Assembly (NCBI GenBank): GCA_009739215.1 | Contig: VSJF01000010.1 | Location: 558,001 to 622,000 of the forward strand | Origin: Floccularia luteovirens | Lineage: Eukaryota; Basidiomycota; Agaricomycetes; Agaricales; Squamanitaceae | Direction: 5' to 3' | Length of the DNA: 64,000 nucleotides | Part shown: positions 1-10,152 of the stretch, piece after piece | How the letters are laid out: each line of letters opens with the position of its first letter | Numbering within the stretch: position 1 is the first letter of the stretch | Program-made: the position numbers and the translations under genes | The notes under the pieces: model-generated | Database searches by the model: none | Told to the model about the DNA's origin: nothing | What the model saw: the letters and a program-made list of their open reading frames with translations, nothing else

Positions 1-1535
1 TTCATTTCAATGAATAAAAGGCATACTTTGATATATATTCCACAATTCCTTTGTGAAGGAACCATCCTTTTACCGGTGCTTTGGGGTGGATCATAGCTCA
101 TTCGGCTTCATAGACCTCCAAGAGGCCAAGACACGTCGCGAGATGCTTAGTCCGCTCTTCTCACGTCAAGCAATACTTAGACTGGAACCAGATGTACAAG
201 AGAAGGTAATCAAAAGTCATTTATGAAATTGCATATGTATAATTTAACTCACCATCAACTTTGGCAGGTCGATAAACTGGTGTCGCACTTGTCCGCTTAC
301 AAGGATACCCCGGCGGATGTGTCTCACGCTTTCCGGTGTGCAACTCTAGATATCATCACGTCTTACTGCTTCGCACAATCTTTCGATGCCCTGGATGCAC
401 CTCGATTTTGTGACAGTATCGTTTTGGGATTAGGCAACGTAACAGAATTTCTCCCAATGTTCCAATACTTTCCAGCTCTCCTTCACGTGATGCTCTCACT
501 CCCAGATTGGATCGCACGGCGAGTGGATCCGTTTTATAAAGAGTTCAGATATGTCAGAAACCGAGCATTGGAACAAATTGATGGATTCCTGAACAATCCG
601 AGCACTCTCGAGGACACACCACATGAGATTATCTATCATCACCTCATCAAACCAAAAAGTCATAAAGCCAAATTCAGGACCCCGAGCAGGATGTCACTAA
701 AAGACGAGTCTACTACTTTAATTACAGCAGGTAGTGAAACTGTTGGAAACGCATGAGAAGTTGGAACATTTATGGTTCTAAATAACAAGGAGATACTAAA
801 AAAGCTTACTGCCGAACTCATCGCTATGTGGCCCGACCCACACTCCCCGATGCAGTACTCAGCTTTAGAGAAGCTCCCATATTTGGCACTTACCATTTCG
901 GTGTAAAATGTCACCCATGATGTTGACTGCTCTCTTTGAATGATAGACGGCTGTGATCAAAGAGTCTTTACGCATCGCTCCAAGAATAACCTCCCCTCTA
1001 CCGCGAATAGCACTTCATGATACTGTAGCCGCAGGTAAAGCTGTGCCTCGTGGAGTATGTAACTTTATTCTCATCGTGATGGTTGATAACTGATGTAGTA
1101 TCTCACTTGAAAAGACAATTGTTTCAACAGGAGTTACATTTATGCATCATGATAAAAATGTTTTCCCTGATCCATATCACTTTGACCCAGCACGGTGGTT
1201 GCAGTCAGATACCAAAATACAAGAGAAACACCTTGTACCATTCTCTCGTGGCCCTCGGATGTGTTTGGGTATAAAGTAAGTCGTCTACACTACCGGTCAA
1301 ATTTTTCTGTGCTCAACTCAATCGAAAAAGTCTCGCTTTTTGTGAATTATATATTTTTGCCAACATTTTCCGTAAATCGGACATGGAGAGTCACGACACA
1401 AGGTATGTCATACTTACCGTGGCATGTATATAGATAGATCTAAGCGTATCTCTTAACATCGAAGATTTCTTGGATGTTCGAGAGGAATTTTTTACTGGGT
1501 ATCAACCATCAAGCATTTGTACGGCCTTTGACTGA
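1..1535 (+). pseudogene. Cytochrome P450 (3' part, with in-frame stop)
   Basis: Microsomal-type P450 mono-oxygenase whose 5' end lies outside the window. Exons join through introns at 206-267, about 886-946, 1050-1130 and from 1276. Visible family marks are the I-helix AGSETVGNA, a PDPYHFDPARW segment, and the heme-binding FSRGPRMCLGI with its cysteine ligand near 1262. A TGA at 754-756 follows AGSETVGNA where the family usually has Cys, so one TGC-to-TGA change explains it. The reading frame resumes directly afterwards (EVGTF). The intron at 886 begins with GC rather than GT. The tail after the heme motif (to about 1535) is weakly conserved. I call it a recent pseudogene; a read error at one base would be the alternative. 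Confidence 0.82.
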
Positions 1536-1596
1536 TTAATTAATTACCTTGTATTCTGTTGATAATTTGAATCTGTGTATATGTAAAACAAAAAAA

Positions 1597-1679
1597 TGGT
1601 TCAATCCAGGATCGAACTGGAGACCTTCTGTGTTTTTACAAATGTAAGACAGAAATCATAACCACTAGACCATTGAACC
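1597..1679 (-). tRNA. tRNA-Val (anticodon UAC) with a 10-base intron
   Basis: Read on the minus strand, GGTTCAA pairs with TTGAACC to close the acceptor stem. There is a D arm of the GTCTAGTGGTTATGAT type and a T arm with TTCGATC closed by TCCAG/CTGGA. The anticodon stem is TCTGT/ACAGA, and its loop reads C-T-TAC-A, then about ten extra bases, then C. An intron directly after position 37 is the canonical site for nuclear tRNA introns. The body also matches fungal tRNA-Val in general form. No CCA is encoded, as expected in a eukaryote. Confidence 0.9.
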
Positions 1680-2094
1680 GATGTTCCTTTTGATGGGTTT
1701 GTACCTTAGATCATTGTTACATCATTTTGTTGTACTTCTCATCAGTGGTGCATGTGTTGATTGTATGTTTTTGGGATGATTAAATCAGAATCAGTCTGTG
1801 TATGTTTTTATTGCTGTATGGGTCATTGATGTAGCTAGGAGTTCTAAAAGAAAACATCAAAGGCGATGCATACCCGCGCCGCTGTTGGCCGGCACGGCCG
1901 TAACCAAATTTGAACATGGACAACGGCTAGGTAACACCAGGGATCAACTCTTCTTATTATCTTGTTCCTCTCCATCATCTCCTCAACGTCTCCTATTGTC
2001 ATCGTCGCCAGGCAGCTCGCAACTGCTTAAGACACAGGAGATTTTTTAGGCTCGCTGCAGGCTAGTCAAACAGTCTACGTCTCCACGCAGCAAT
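1680..2094. other. Intergenic, upstream of the Mid2-like gene
   Basis: No coding exon is visible. The stretch just before 2095 is C/T-rich, as in fungal 5' leaders. The open frame at 1798-2049 shows no recognisable protein and is treated as chance. Confidence 0.4.
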
Positions 2095-3881
2095 ATGGCG
2101 GGGAAGATCCACAACATGTTCGCTATATGCTTATTACACATTTCACTTGTATCCTTCTTTGCTGAAGGAGTTATGGCATTGGATATGTTGTATGACGCTC
2201 ACGTAGCAAGACAAGGTACATTCAACATCCTAAGTTATTGTATGCTCATGCGACTGCGAAATACTTACGCGACGAAGAATTTTCACTTCCAGGATCCCTT
2301 CTGACAACCGGATCCACGCCCACTAGGCCTACTAGTACTTCATCCTCACCATCTCCAACTTTCACACCAATTCTCTTCTTCGATGATGTTTCAGACATGA
2401 CCGCATGCCAGTCAGGATCTTTCAGCTGGATATACAGTGGACCAAAAAGTCAACACAATGTCCCTCATTATCACCAATAATGGTGTTTCACAAGGTCCTC
2501 CTCCACTTGGGTCTGAATCCTCACCCGGACAATTGACAAAACGTGCTGCAGTCAATACCACAGTTTCTACAAACGTTGATCCAACATCCCTTAATTTCGC
2601 TTGGTCGAAAGTTTCTGTTGCGCAGGGATGGTATATTGCCGTTGCGTCCATACCCACGTATGGCGAAATATCCAGCTCTGATGAATTCTTTGTGCGGGTT
2701 GGTCAAGACACATCTTGTCTTACGGTAGCATCACCAAGCTCCACAAAGCCAGCTCCTCCTTCGACTTCTTCCGCCACCGCCACACGTTCCCCTTCACCAA
2801 GCAATACTCCTGCTCCAGTCTCGTTGACTTCTGAATCAGGTTCGGACCACAAACCAGTGATTATAGGAGTAGTCCTGGGAGTGTTTGCCTTGATTTTGAT
2901 TGTAGCAGTCGTCCTATGGTTCCGCAGGCGCAAAGCATCATTTGCTCGCACTGGTGCAGAAAATGGAGAGAGCGAGGTGCCAAGAAGTTATGGTGGATTG
3001 TCATCTGGTGAAAGTGGGCATAAGAGAAAACCTAGCAAAGGCAGTCAAAGATTATCTTCGAACGAAAGAGCAGCCATTCAAAAACTGCAAGCAGGTCAGG
3101 CGGCTGCACCAGTACCAGTTGACCCCAAGAGTCCTTTCGCGACATCAGAAGAAAAAGTCGGAGGTTATTCCCCTTCCAGATCTCCTATTAATCCTTTCGA
3201 AGACAATGTAACATATAGTGGTGGTAAGTACTAATTACATACTTAATTATTCCGATTTTACAACATTATCCTTGGACAGTTCCAACACTTAATTACGCGT
3301 CGTCCACAACAGGGCCAGGTATGCCCGAACCTGCTCTGTACACATCTGGTATTAGGAGACCTTCCATGGACTCCATGACTTACCCCCCGTCTCAACCCCC
3401 TGCATATCCTACTTCGCCTATCACACTCGCCAGTACCCCTACCTCGCAGCAACCTCATGTCCCATATTACCCTGCTGCAGTCACGAGGTCTGCCTCGACA
3501 GCAACTTCGCGGACGCATCATACCTCTACATCTTCTACTCAGTTACAATCGCTAGCACTCCAGCCGACGTCCTCGGAGAACGGCCACGCATATAATAAAC
3601 GTTCTTCTTTGGGTGCAGGGCGCAAGACGGCACGCAAACCTGTACCGGTGTATGATCCGGAGGTCGATGAGTCAGCAACGGGTACCCCTATTTCGCCAGC
3701 GTCCCCGGCGGACGTTATTTACTCTGAACCAATGTCGGTTAGCATCTCACAAGGCCATTATTCGACCAAAGCACAAAGTGAACATAATTTGGTACACAAA
3801 AGCAGCTTCGGACCTGGTGGCATAGAGGGCAAGCCTTTGCACTATCTCATTCCCGATATGCCTATGCCGATGAAAGGCTAA
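2095..3881 (+). CDS. Mid2/Wsc-like single-pass membrane protein, Ser/Thr-rich
   Basis: Likely a plasma-membrane or wall-stress sensor-like protein of unknown ligand. Exons are 2095-2215, 2293-3223 and 3313-3881. The N-terminus is hydrophobic (signal peptide). An extracellular domain with CQSGSFSWIYSG and AQGWYIAVASIP follows, then a Ser/Thr/Pro stalk. One transmembrane helix (VIIGVVLGVFALILIVAVVLW) is followed by basic RRRK, and a long Ser/Pro-rich cytosolic tail ends in MPMPMKG. The frame breaks in a run of five A (2444-2448): dropping one A joins FSWIYSGPK to the continuing VNTMSL frame, and all intron phases then agree. I consider this an assembly indel; a pseudogene is possible. This domain layout is common in agaricomycetes but poorly characterised. 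Confidence 0.75.
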
Positions 3882-4627
3882 CAAGCAAAAGTATACACTG
3901 TTAATGGTGCTCATACCTCAGCTTCTAGTTTTTGGTCCTATATTCTGTATATTCACTCGCCCGGGATTGTATCTCCAGAGAGTTTGACTTGCGATAATTG
4001 TGCTCCGTTCTAGTTTTCCTTAATGTGCTAACAACTTTCTCATCTGTTCGGATTCTTTCTTTTATTTTCGAAACTGCTGTTTATAAACCATTTCGGACCA
4101 ATGACATTCATTCCATATTTACGCTTTTTTCCCGTTACGTGTTTTTGGAGTGATGAATTTTCTATTTCCATGTCAATTCGGGTGTAATCCAGCGGTTTCT
4201 TAATCATCTGCTTTATTCTTAGTTATGAAATCATGTATATTACGAGACTCAGAAGTGATTTTGCCCTTTTTGGACGTGGAGAGCCATTAGAAATAATCCT
4301 TTCTGATGAATCGTTAGCCAATTTTAATGTGTATATAAGTTGCTTGATTCATCATGTCGATAAGCATCTTCACAAAGCACGCCCTGTCGTTTTTATTCAA
4401 ATGATATGTTCAGGTAGTTATATTTTTACAGCGAAGATAAAGATAACTGAACATGTTAGCACAACTGTATCCTGGTCGGTATGGGGGGAAGGATTGACGT
4501 AAAACCTGCTGCGAGAACGACAAACAAAAACTGCTCAGCATGCACCCACAGGTCCTAAAATCGAAAATGTAGTCAGAATTAAGGTGACAAACTGACACAG
4601 ATCGGCGTTTACCCACCCCAAAGCACA
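3882..4627. other. Convergent intergenic region
   Basis: Lies between the 3' ends of the Mid2-like gene (+) and the KH-domain gene (-). It is AT-rich with T-tracts, consistent with 3' UTRs and polyadenylation signals. No gene seen. Confidence 0.4.
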
Positions 4628-6158
4628 TCATGACGGCGGGGGTGGGGGAGGTGCATCAGATGGTTGAGCAGCCGCCGACGCGTAGGCTGCGTAATATTGG
4701 GCGTATTGTTGTTGTTGCGTTGACTGCCATTCCTTGAATTCTGATGAATTAACATCATAGCCGTATGCCGCCCTAAATATGGAATTTGATCATTAGGGGT
4801 GACAGACGATAGTTATGAGGGCGAACGTACCAATACCGTGCGTATGCTTCTACGTCTGTCGGTGCAGGAGGTCCCGAAGCATACTGAGCAGCATCACCAG
4901 CAGGCGTTCCAGCAGGAGCTGCAGGCGGACCTTCTCCGGGTGGAGGGGGAGGAGCGGGAGCGGATGGCGGAGGAGGTGCGTATCCCTAAAAAATTGGATT
5001 TTTCTGTTAAGGAGGAAATGGAAATGTGCTATGCTACATACACTCATTGCGCTATATGCAGCATACTGAGCCTGTGCTTGATGCAGCTCCATTTGCTGTT
5101 GTTGAACAATTACATTTACTTTTGCATGTTCTTGTCGGACCACAACTAAGAGATCTTCAGTCAACACCTTTGCTCGCGCAACTTGACCTTCTTCCGGACC
5201 ACTACGTAATCATCGTGAACAATTTTTCCTCCTATTCATATTATTCGATACGTACGTGATGTGAATGTAGAGGGGTGTTTGCTCTTCTTGGCCTGTCTGG
5301 AACATTTTTGCAATGAGGCTAAGTAAAGGATGAAGAAGAGAAGGCATACCTCTTGGTCGATGAAACCAGACCCAATCCCTTTTATTTGAACACGGGTACT
5401 TGTTTCTGCTTGGATATATTTAACAAAAGAGCCCTGCACAACATATCAATTCTAAGAGTTACATTGGTAGGAAATGGTACCACATACCGAAGGTCCCACC
5501 ACCTTAGCCCTCACGTTGAAATTTCTTATTGATTCAAGTCCGACAGGTATTTTCTCCTCAGGCCATTTCCGCTACAGTATTGTTTTCAGACATCTGAATA
5601 TATTTAAACAAAAAGTACACTCACCCTCTCTCGTGGCTTCTCCTTTTCTACCAAAGATCCCATATCAATGGCTATGAGTTCATTAACCTTATCAATCGCG
5701 TCTTGCAACGATTCTTTTGTATGTGCTGAGATGTGGATGTATAATGGGGGATCCTTCTCGGTAGCTTTGGTCCTATCTGGATACCATACTCCTCTTGTGC
5801 CTACAGAGGCTCCCGTTTCTTCATGTATCTAATAATTCGAATGTTCAACAACAGCAAATTAAGCAAGAGCTGAACTTCACCAAACCTGATCTTGGGTTGA
5901 CCCTCTTGTAAGTAAATATCTATTTCGTACGTCGTTGATGTCGATATCGTGAGTAAACTGCCCGTCGTGCATATCCTTTAGAGAACCCGATCCAGATGAT
6001 AATGTACCATTCGCAAACTGTGCAGCAATTTTCGCTGCGATTGCGGCGGCTGCAGCGGCTGCTTCTGACGCAGTTTTTCCATCATCAGCTTTTTGAGCCT
6101 TTAATGGATTTTTTTCTTCGCTTGGTGCTGGTTGATCCCATTTACGTTTTGAAGACAT
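4628..6158 (-). CDS. KH-domain RNA-binding protein, KHDC4/BLOM7-like
   Basis: Predicted nuclear RNA-binding protein; in animals KHDC4 (BLOM7) acts in pre-mRNA splicing. I chain eight exons: 6158-5886, 5828-5625, 5571-5488, 5433-5350, 5296-5256, 5201-5042, 4985-4831 and 4772-4628, giving 381 aa with all phases consistent. The N-terminus carries the family hallmark KRKWDQPAP, then an Ala-rich helix and the DINDVRNRYLLTRGSTQDQ block. The first KH part has GASVGTRG; the second has VGLES..NVRAKVVGPSG, YIQAETSTRVQIKGIGSG and PLYIHIT. The C-terminus is rich in Gln, Tyr, Ala and Pro. Start chosen at MSSKRKWDQ because an in-frame extension upstream lacks similarity. No frame break. The fungal role is inferred only from the family. 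Confidence 0.88.
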
Positions 6159-6559
6159 TTTTTTGGTATTCGTAAGTGTACTTTTTGAGGTTGAGATCCT
6201 AAAAGTTAAATGTACTTCGGACAACTTTGAAAGTGTCACAATGATATTTGTTTGGCTTTAATTGGTTTTAGCGAATTTGCAAGCTTAGACAAATACTAAT
6301 TATGTTATAATTTCCCGATTTTCCGACTTTATAGGTTGTGCCATGGAACTTTACAGCAGATGATCCCATCATGCATGATATAACACCTTGCAAACGATAA
6401 AACTTGTTGAGAATCTTTCCAGCAAGAAGTTGTCAGCTGCACATTGTCATTGGTCCAATGACTTCCCTTAAAGTGTATGTTTCATCACACAGTTCTTATA
6501 ATAGATTAAAAATATACACATATCCTTCTCATCCAAGACCTCTCCGAATCAACTCCATC
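6159..6559. promoter_or_regulatory. Divergent promoter between KH gene and questin-oxidase-like gene
   Basis: About 400 bases separate two divergent start codons. AT-rich, with no coding exon that I can support. No clear TATA box or named operator seen. Confidence 0.4.
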
Positions 6560-8324
6560 ATGTCAACTATCAACCCCACATTTTCTTCGCTTCAGTGCCC
6601 TGCGGACTCATGGTCTACTGAATTTTCCTGGTGTAACTCATGCTTCCAAAACGACAGTGGAAGATCTGTTGCAAAAGGACGCGGAAAGACACCATTGTTT
6701 CTTCAGCATACCGGTCGGTCTGCACAATCATCTAAGCCATCAGTAAGTTCCTGTAGCCGTTGAGAGTCAGACCCTATTGATTTGATGATATCTGCTCAGT
6801 CTCTTGGCTGCATATGATTTTGGAGCAACTCCGGCTCTACTACAAAAGATTTACGATGATGAATCTAAAATACAGAGACTCTCATTTCCAAATGAAAGCG
6901 ATAGAGCAATCAAGATTACTGAAGAGAACTGGACTCAATACGTCGGAAACTTTGGGTATGTTTCGGCTCATTCTCCAGTCTTGATAATGTCCGAGATATG
7001 ACACACCTGTTTTTCAGCGCATATGGTTCTTTCGTCGAATTCTTCTCGGAGCGTGTCAAAACACTTGGTGTTTTGGGCACCTTGGAGAAATATATTTTTG
7101 ATCAACAGGCAAACACAAACGGAGCTCAGATGCTGGCGAGGTTGGTTAGTGGGGTGTGAGTAGCTTACAATGACGTCACTGCAAGCTATGTAACCCTCTG
7201 TTTTCTATTCTACAGTTTGCATCCGCTGATTCAGATTGGTGTATGTCAATTTATTTTCGTTTCTCATGTTGTATCGTTCCTACTCATCAGTGGTATTTTC
7301 CAGTATGGTCTGGAGTTTGGAATCGACAACCTCGTTATTACAGGTAAGGTTTTGAGTATATGTATTCACACACGTTTTTTAATTCATTTGTATTTGGGTA
7401 GGCATTGCACAGGCGGCTGCGCATAAGGCATTTTCAGCTCAAGTACATCAATTCCACGGTAAGGGAGGGAAGGCAGGAGGAGTCTCCCTTTTAGAACTTT
7501 TGCGCCAAATTTACGGTTCTGAGAAGCTCACTCCCCCTCTTCCGTATGATCCTGATGCCTTCTTCAACAAGCGTGTGGGCGAGGCTTTGGCTGGTGATCG
7601 GTTGGATGAAATCCATCGTATTATTTCACAGTACAGATTCGACGAATATAGCGATGAGGAATTCGATAAGAAAGTTCAAGAAATTATTTGGACTTCGACC
7701 CTACTTACCTTCTCCACTGGAAGAAAAGGACGGAAACCGAGATTGGATTTCTTCCTCATGCATCTTGTGACATCGTCCATTTTCCTAATTCCGTTTTTAA
7801 AAGTTTTGAAGGATGTGGGGCACAAGGCTGATCTCCTTCGTGGCTATATTGGTATTCTTGTCTTGACCACTCTTGCGCGCGGGAGGCCGAGAATAGATCC
7901 AGACTTGCTTATGACATACACAGCCTCGCCCCGAGCTCCTAATGTTCCATCATCAACGCCACATGTGACTTCGAAGGGTAACTATCGCGAGGATGGCGAG
8001 TATAACCCATGGCCGATAATGGTAGCCGGGGTTATATACTCTCCTGACGCTCATGTCATTAAAACGATGCGCACTCTTTATCTTGCGGCGCAGCGCTATG
8101 GTGATACTCCACCAGGAGGCGCAATTGGAGCGTTCAGGGATAAGGATCTTCAGGCAGAGACGCACGTCGGCATTTCAAAACTGGATGGCACGATTTTTGC
8201 TCGAGCAGCAGGTATGTTATTGAATTACATGGGTTGGGTAGCGGTAGGGCAACCGCCAAGGAAGGATTGGGATAGAAGTGCTTTGGGGTGGGACGCAGCA
8301 TGGGAAGGAAAAGACGAAGATTGA
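6560..8324 (+). CDS. Questin oxidase-like protein (DUF4243 family)
   Basis: Belongs to the family of questin oxidase, a cofactor-poor Baeyer-Villiger-type enzyme of anthraquinone breakdown in ascomycetes; the substrate here is unknown. Exons are 6560-6742, 6800-6955, 7018-7155, 7216-7240 (25 bases), 7304-7343 and 7402-8324. Family marks are HHCFFS, GLHNHLSHHLLAAYDFGA near the N-terminus, then NWTQYVGNFGAYGSF, HPLIQIGYGLEFGID and QFHGKGG. Near the C-terminus are HVIKTMRTLYLAAQRYG and MLLNYMGWV. The N-terminal MSTINPTFSSLQ runs into a frame break at TTTT (6623-6626); removing one T gives EFPGVTHASK and fits all later phases. This is probably an indel error. The region shows no secondary-metabolite cluster around it. 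Confidence 0.83.
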
Positions 8325-8759
8325 ATAGTTCTTAATTGGTATAAACATTGGTGTAATTTCTTCGTTACACTGACTGCACACGATGTAATGCAAACAATTG
8401 CAATATTGACACACTCCTTGCCAAATGTCAACAAAATTAGCTGTGAGTTGCCATGGATGAGTTAGTAGCTAACATCTAACAATTGTGTTTCTCGCATGTC
8501 GGAGTTTGAACTAAACAATGGGTGAAGAAGTGATGGAAACCTTTCAGTTCCGTCACTGCAGTGAACAATGGTGGTTAGCTTATTGCCGCTTGTCCAATCC
8601 TATATAAACTTGTCTAATGTCTTCAATACGTCCTTCGACCTGTCTGTCGCTTTCCTTCCTTCATTTTTCTATTTCATTTTCAGTTTACAGTGGGCCCGGT
8701 GCCTCATCGACGACTTAACGCTCTCTATTTCATAGTTCTGGTAACTTCATAAAATTGCT
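8325..8759 (+). promoter_or_regulatory. Promoter of CBM19-like gene A (TATA at 8601)
   Basis: A clear TATATAAA lies at 8601-8608, preceded by CCAAT at about 8593 and followed by a C/T-rich leader up to the start codon at 8760. This is a strong, well-formed core promoter by fungal standards and suggests regulated or high expression. No gene in the rest of the stretch. Confidence 0.6.
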
Positions 8760-10152
8760 ATGCCTGGTTACACTTTGCTTTTCCTTTTAGTTGTGGCTCT
8801 GGTCACTTCTGTACCCGTCAAGACAGCCCCAACATTTGTCTTGCGTCATGAAGGATGTAATGAGACAGACTCATCGACTGCCGCGCCTGCTTTCTTGAAA
8901 GAGAATGCACTGGAAGCGCAAAAGTTAAATGCACAGTTTGCTACAATGAACGAGACGTTGTCGTGCTTTGGTGTGTCTACTTTTTAGTTTTTGTTCATGC
9001 TCCACTGAACATCCTTAAATGATAGATGGCCAAATGGCTTGCATAGCCTCTAAACTTGGACAATGCGTAAATAGTAAATGGGTTCTCAGCGACTGCCCAG
9101 ATAGCACAACCTGCTTTGCTCTACCTCTCAACAATACCGAAGGCATTAGCTTGCAATGCGCAACCAAGGAAAGCGCAAATCAAACGCTTATCAGTGCTGG
9201 TGCTGAAGGTCTTACCACTGGAAATGAAAACTCAGGCGATGATGATTGCGAGGACCCAAACAATGATGCCGCATCCAGTGATGTTGACTGTGATGACGGC
9301 CAGAATAATGATACAAACCCCGCGACCGGTGGGGACGACGAATGTGATGATGGACAAGAAGTGAATTCAACCATTAGTCCAGTGAATCCTGCGACCTCCT
9401 CTACCACGACAGTCATCGTACGCGCTTCATCTTCGAGCATTCCTATTAGCTCCCAAGCATCGGCTTCACCATCTGTTACCCTCCTCAATAGTCCCATTCC
9501 TCAGTCATCTAGTGCTGCAGCCTCATCTAATGCGCCTCTTTACCGACGTCAACTACAATCTCAATCTTCCGGTGTGGCATCGACTTTGCAGGTTTCTCAG
9601 CCTATCCCTACTGCATTACCAACGACAACAAGTGTTGCTGCAACTCCTACCCAAGCGGGAGCCACATTGATAACTCCTACTGTTGTAGTCGGTACCGACA
9701 AAATTGTCACAGTTACTATTGTGTCCACTGTCACTGTATCTGCAACCGATTGTGTTGCTCCAACTGCCAATCCCGTTCCTTCTGTCAGTACCGTCCCCGC
9801 CTCACCCTCCACAAACACTATTGTATTTTCTTCCGTATCCCCTGCATCTACTTCTGCGGGATCGTCTTTCACATCCATCGTTTCACCGAGCTCTGCAGCC
9901 ATTCCTACGACAACCCTTTCGTCCAGCTCTCCAGGTTTTACCTTCACATTCCCCACTAGCGTTTCAGCATCAACAGCCTCCAATCAGGTTTCCAGTATCA
10001 GTGTATCTGGCGCAGCTGGTGAATTCTCTTTCTCTTTTAGTAATGTTGCAGCAGCTACCATAACTGCTGCTCCTGGCAATGTCAACCTCGGAGGTGCAAA
10101 CACTGCATCAACCTCTTTTGACCTCTCGGAGCTTTTAACAGCCACAATCTGA
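8760..10152 (+). CDS. Secreted Ser/Thr-rich protein with CBM19-like chitin-binding domain (A)
   Basis: Exons 8760-8970 and 9026-10152 encode about 445 aa. The signal peptide is MPGYTLLFLLVVALVTS. A six-cysteine module follows (SCF, MAC, GQC, SDC, TTC, LQC, residues about 69-125) with DGQMACIASKLGQC and CFALPL, the pattern of basidiomycete CBM19 proteins that bind chitin. Next comes an unusually acidic stretch holding two near-identical CDDGQ units, then a very long Ser/Thr/Ala/Pro tail expected to be heavily O-glycosylated. There is no catalytic domain and no clear GPI-type hydrophobic end. Likely a cell-wall protein. A shorter relative sits at 16382-17456, so the two are probably paralogues. 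Confidence 0.78.

Noticed and set aside
9180..9983. Long minus-strand frames inside the CBM19-like gene A
   Set aside because: Antisense shadows of a Ser/Thr-rich coding exon; the plus strand has signal peptide, cysteine module and promoter.
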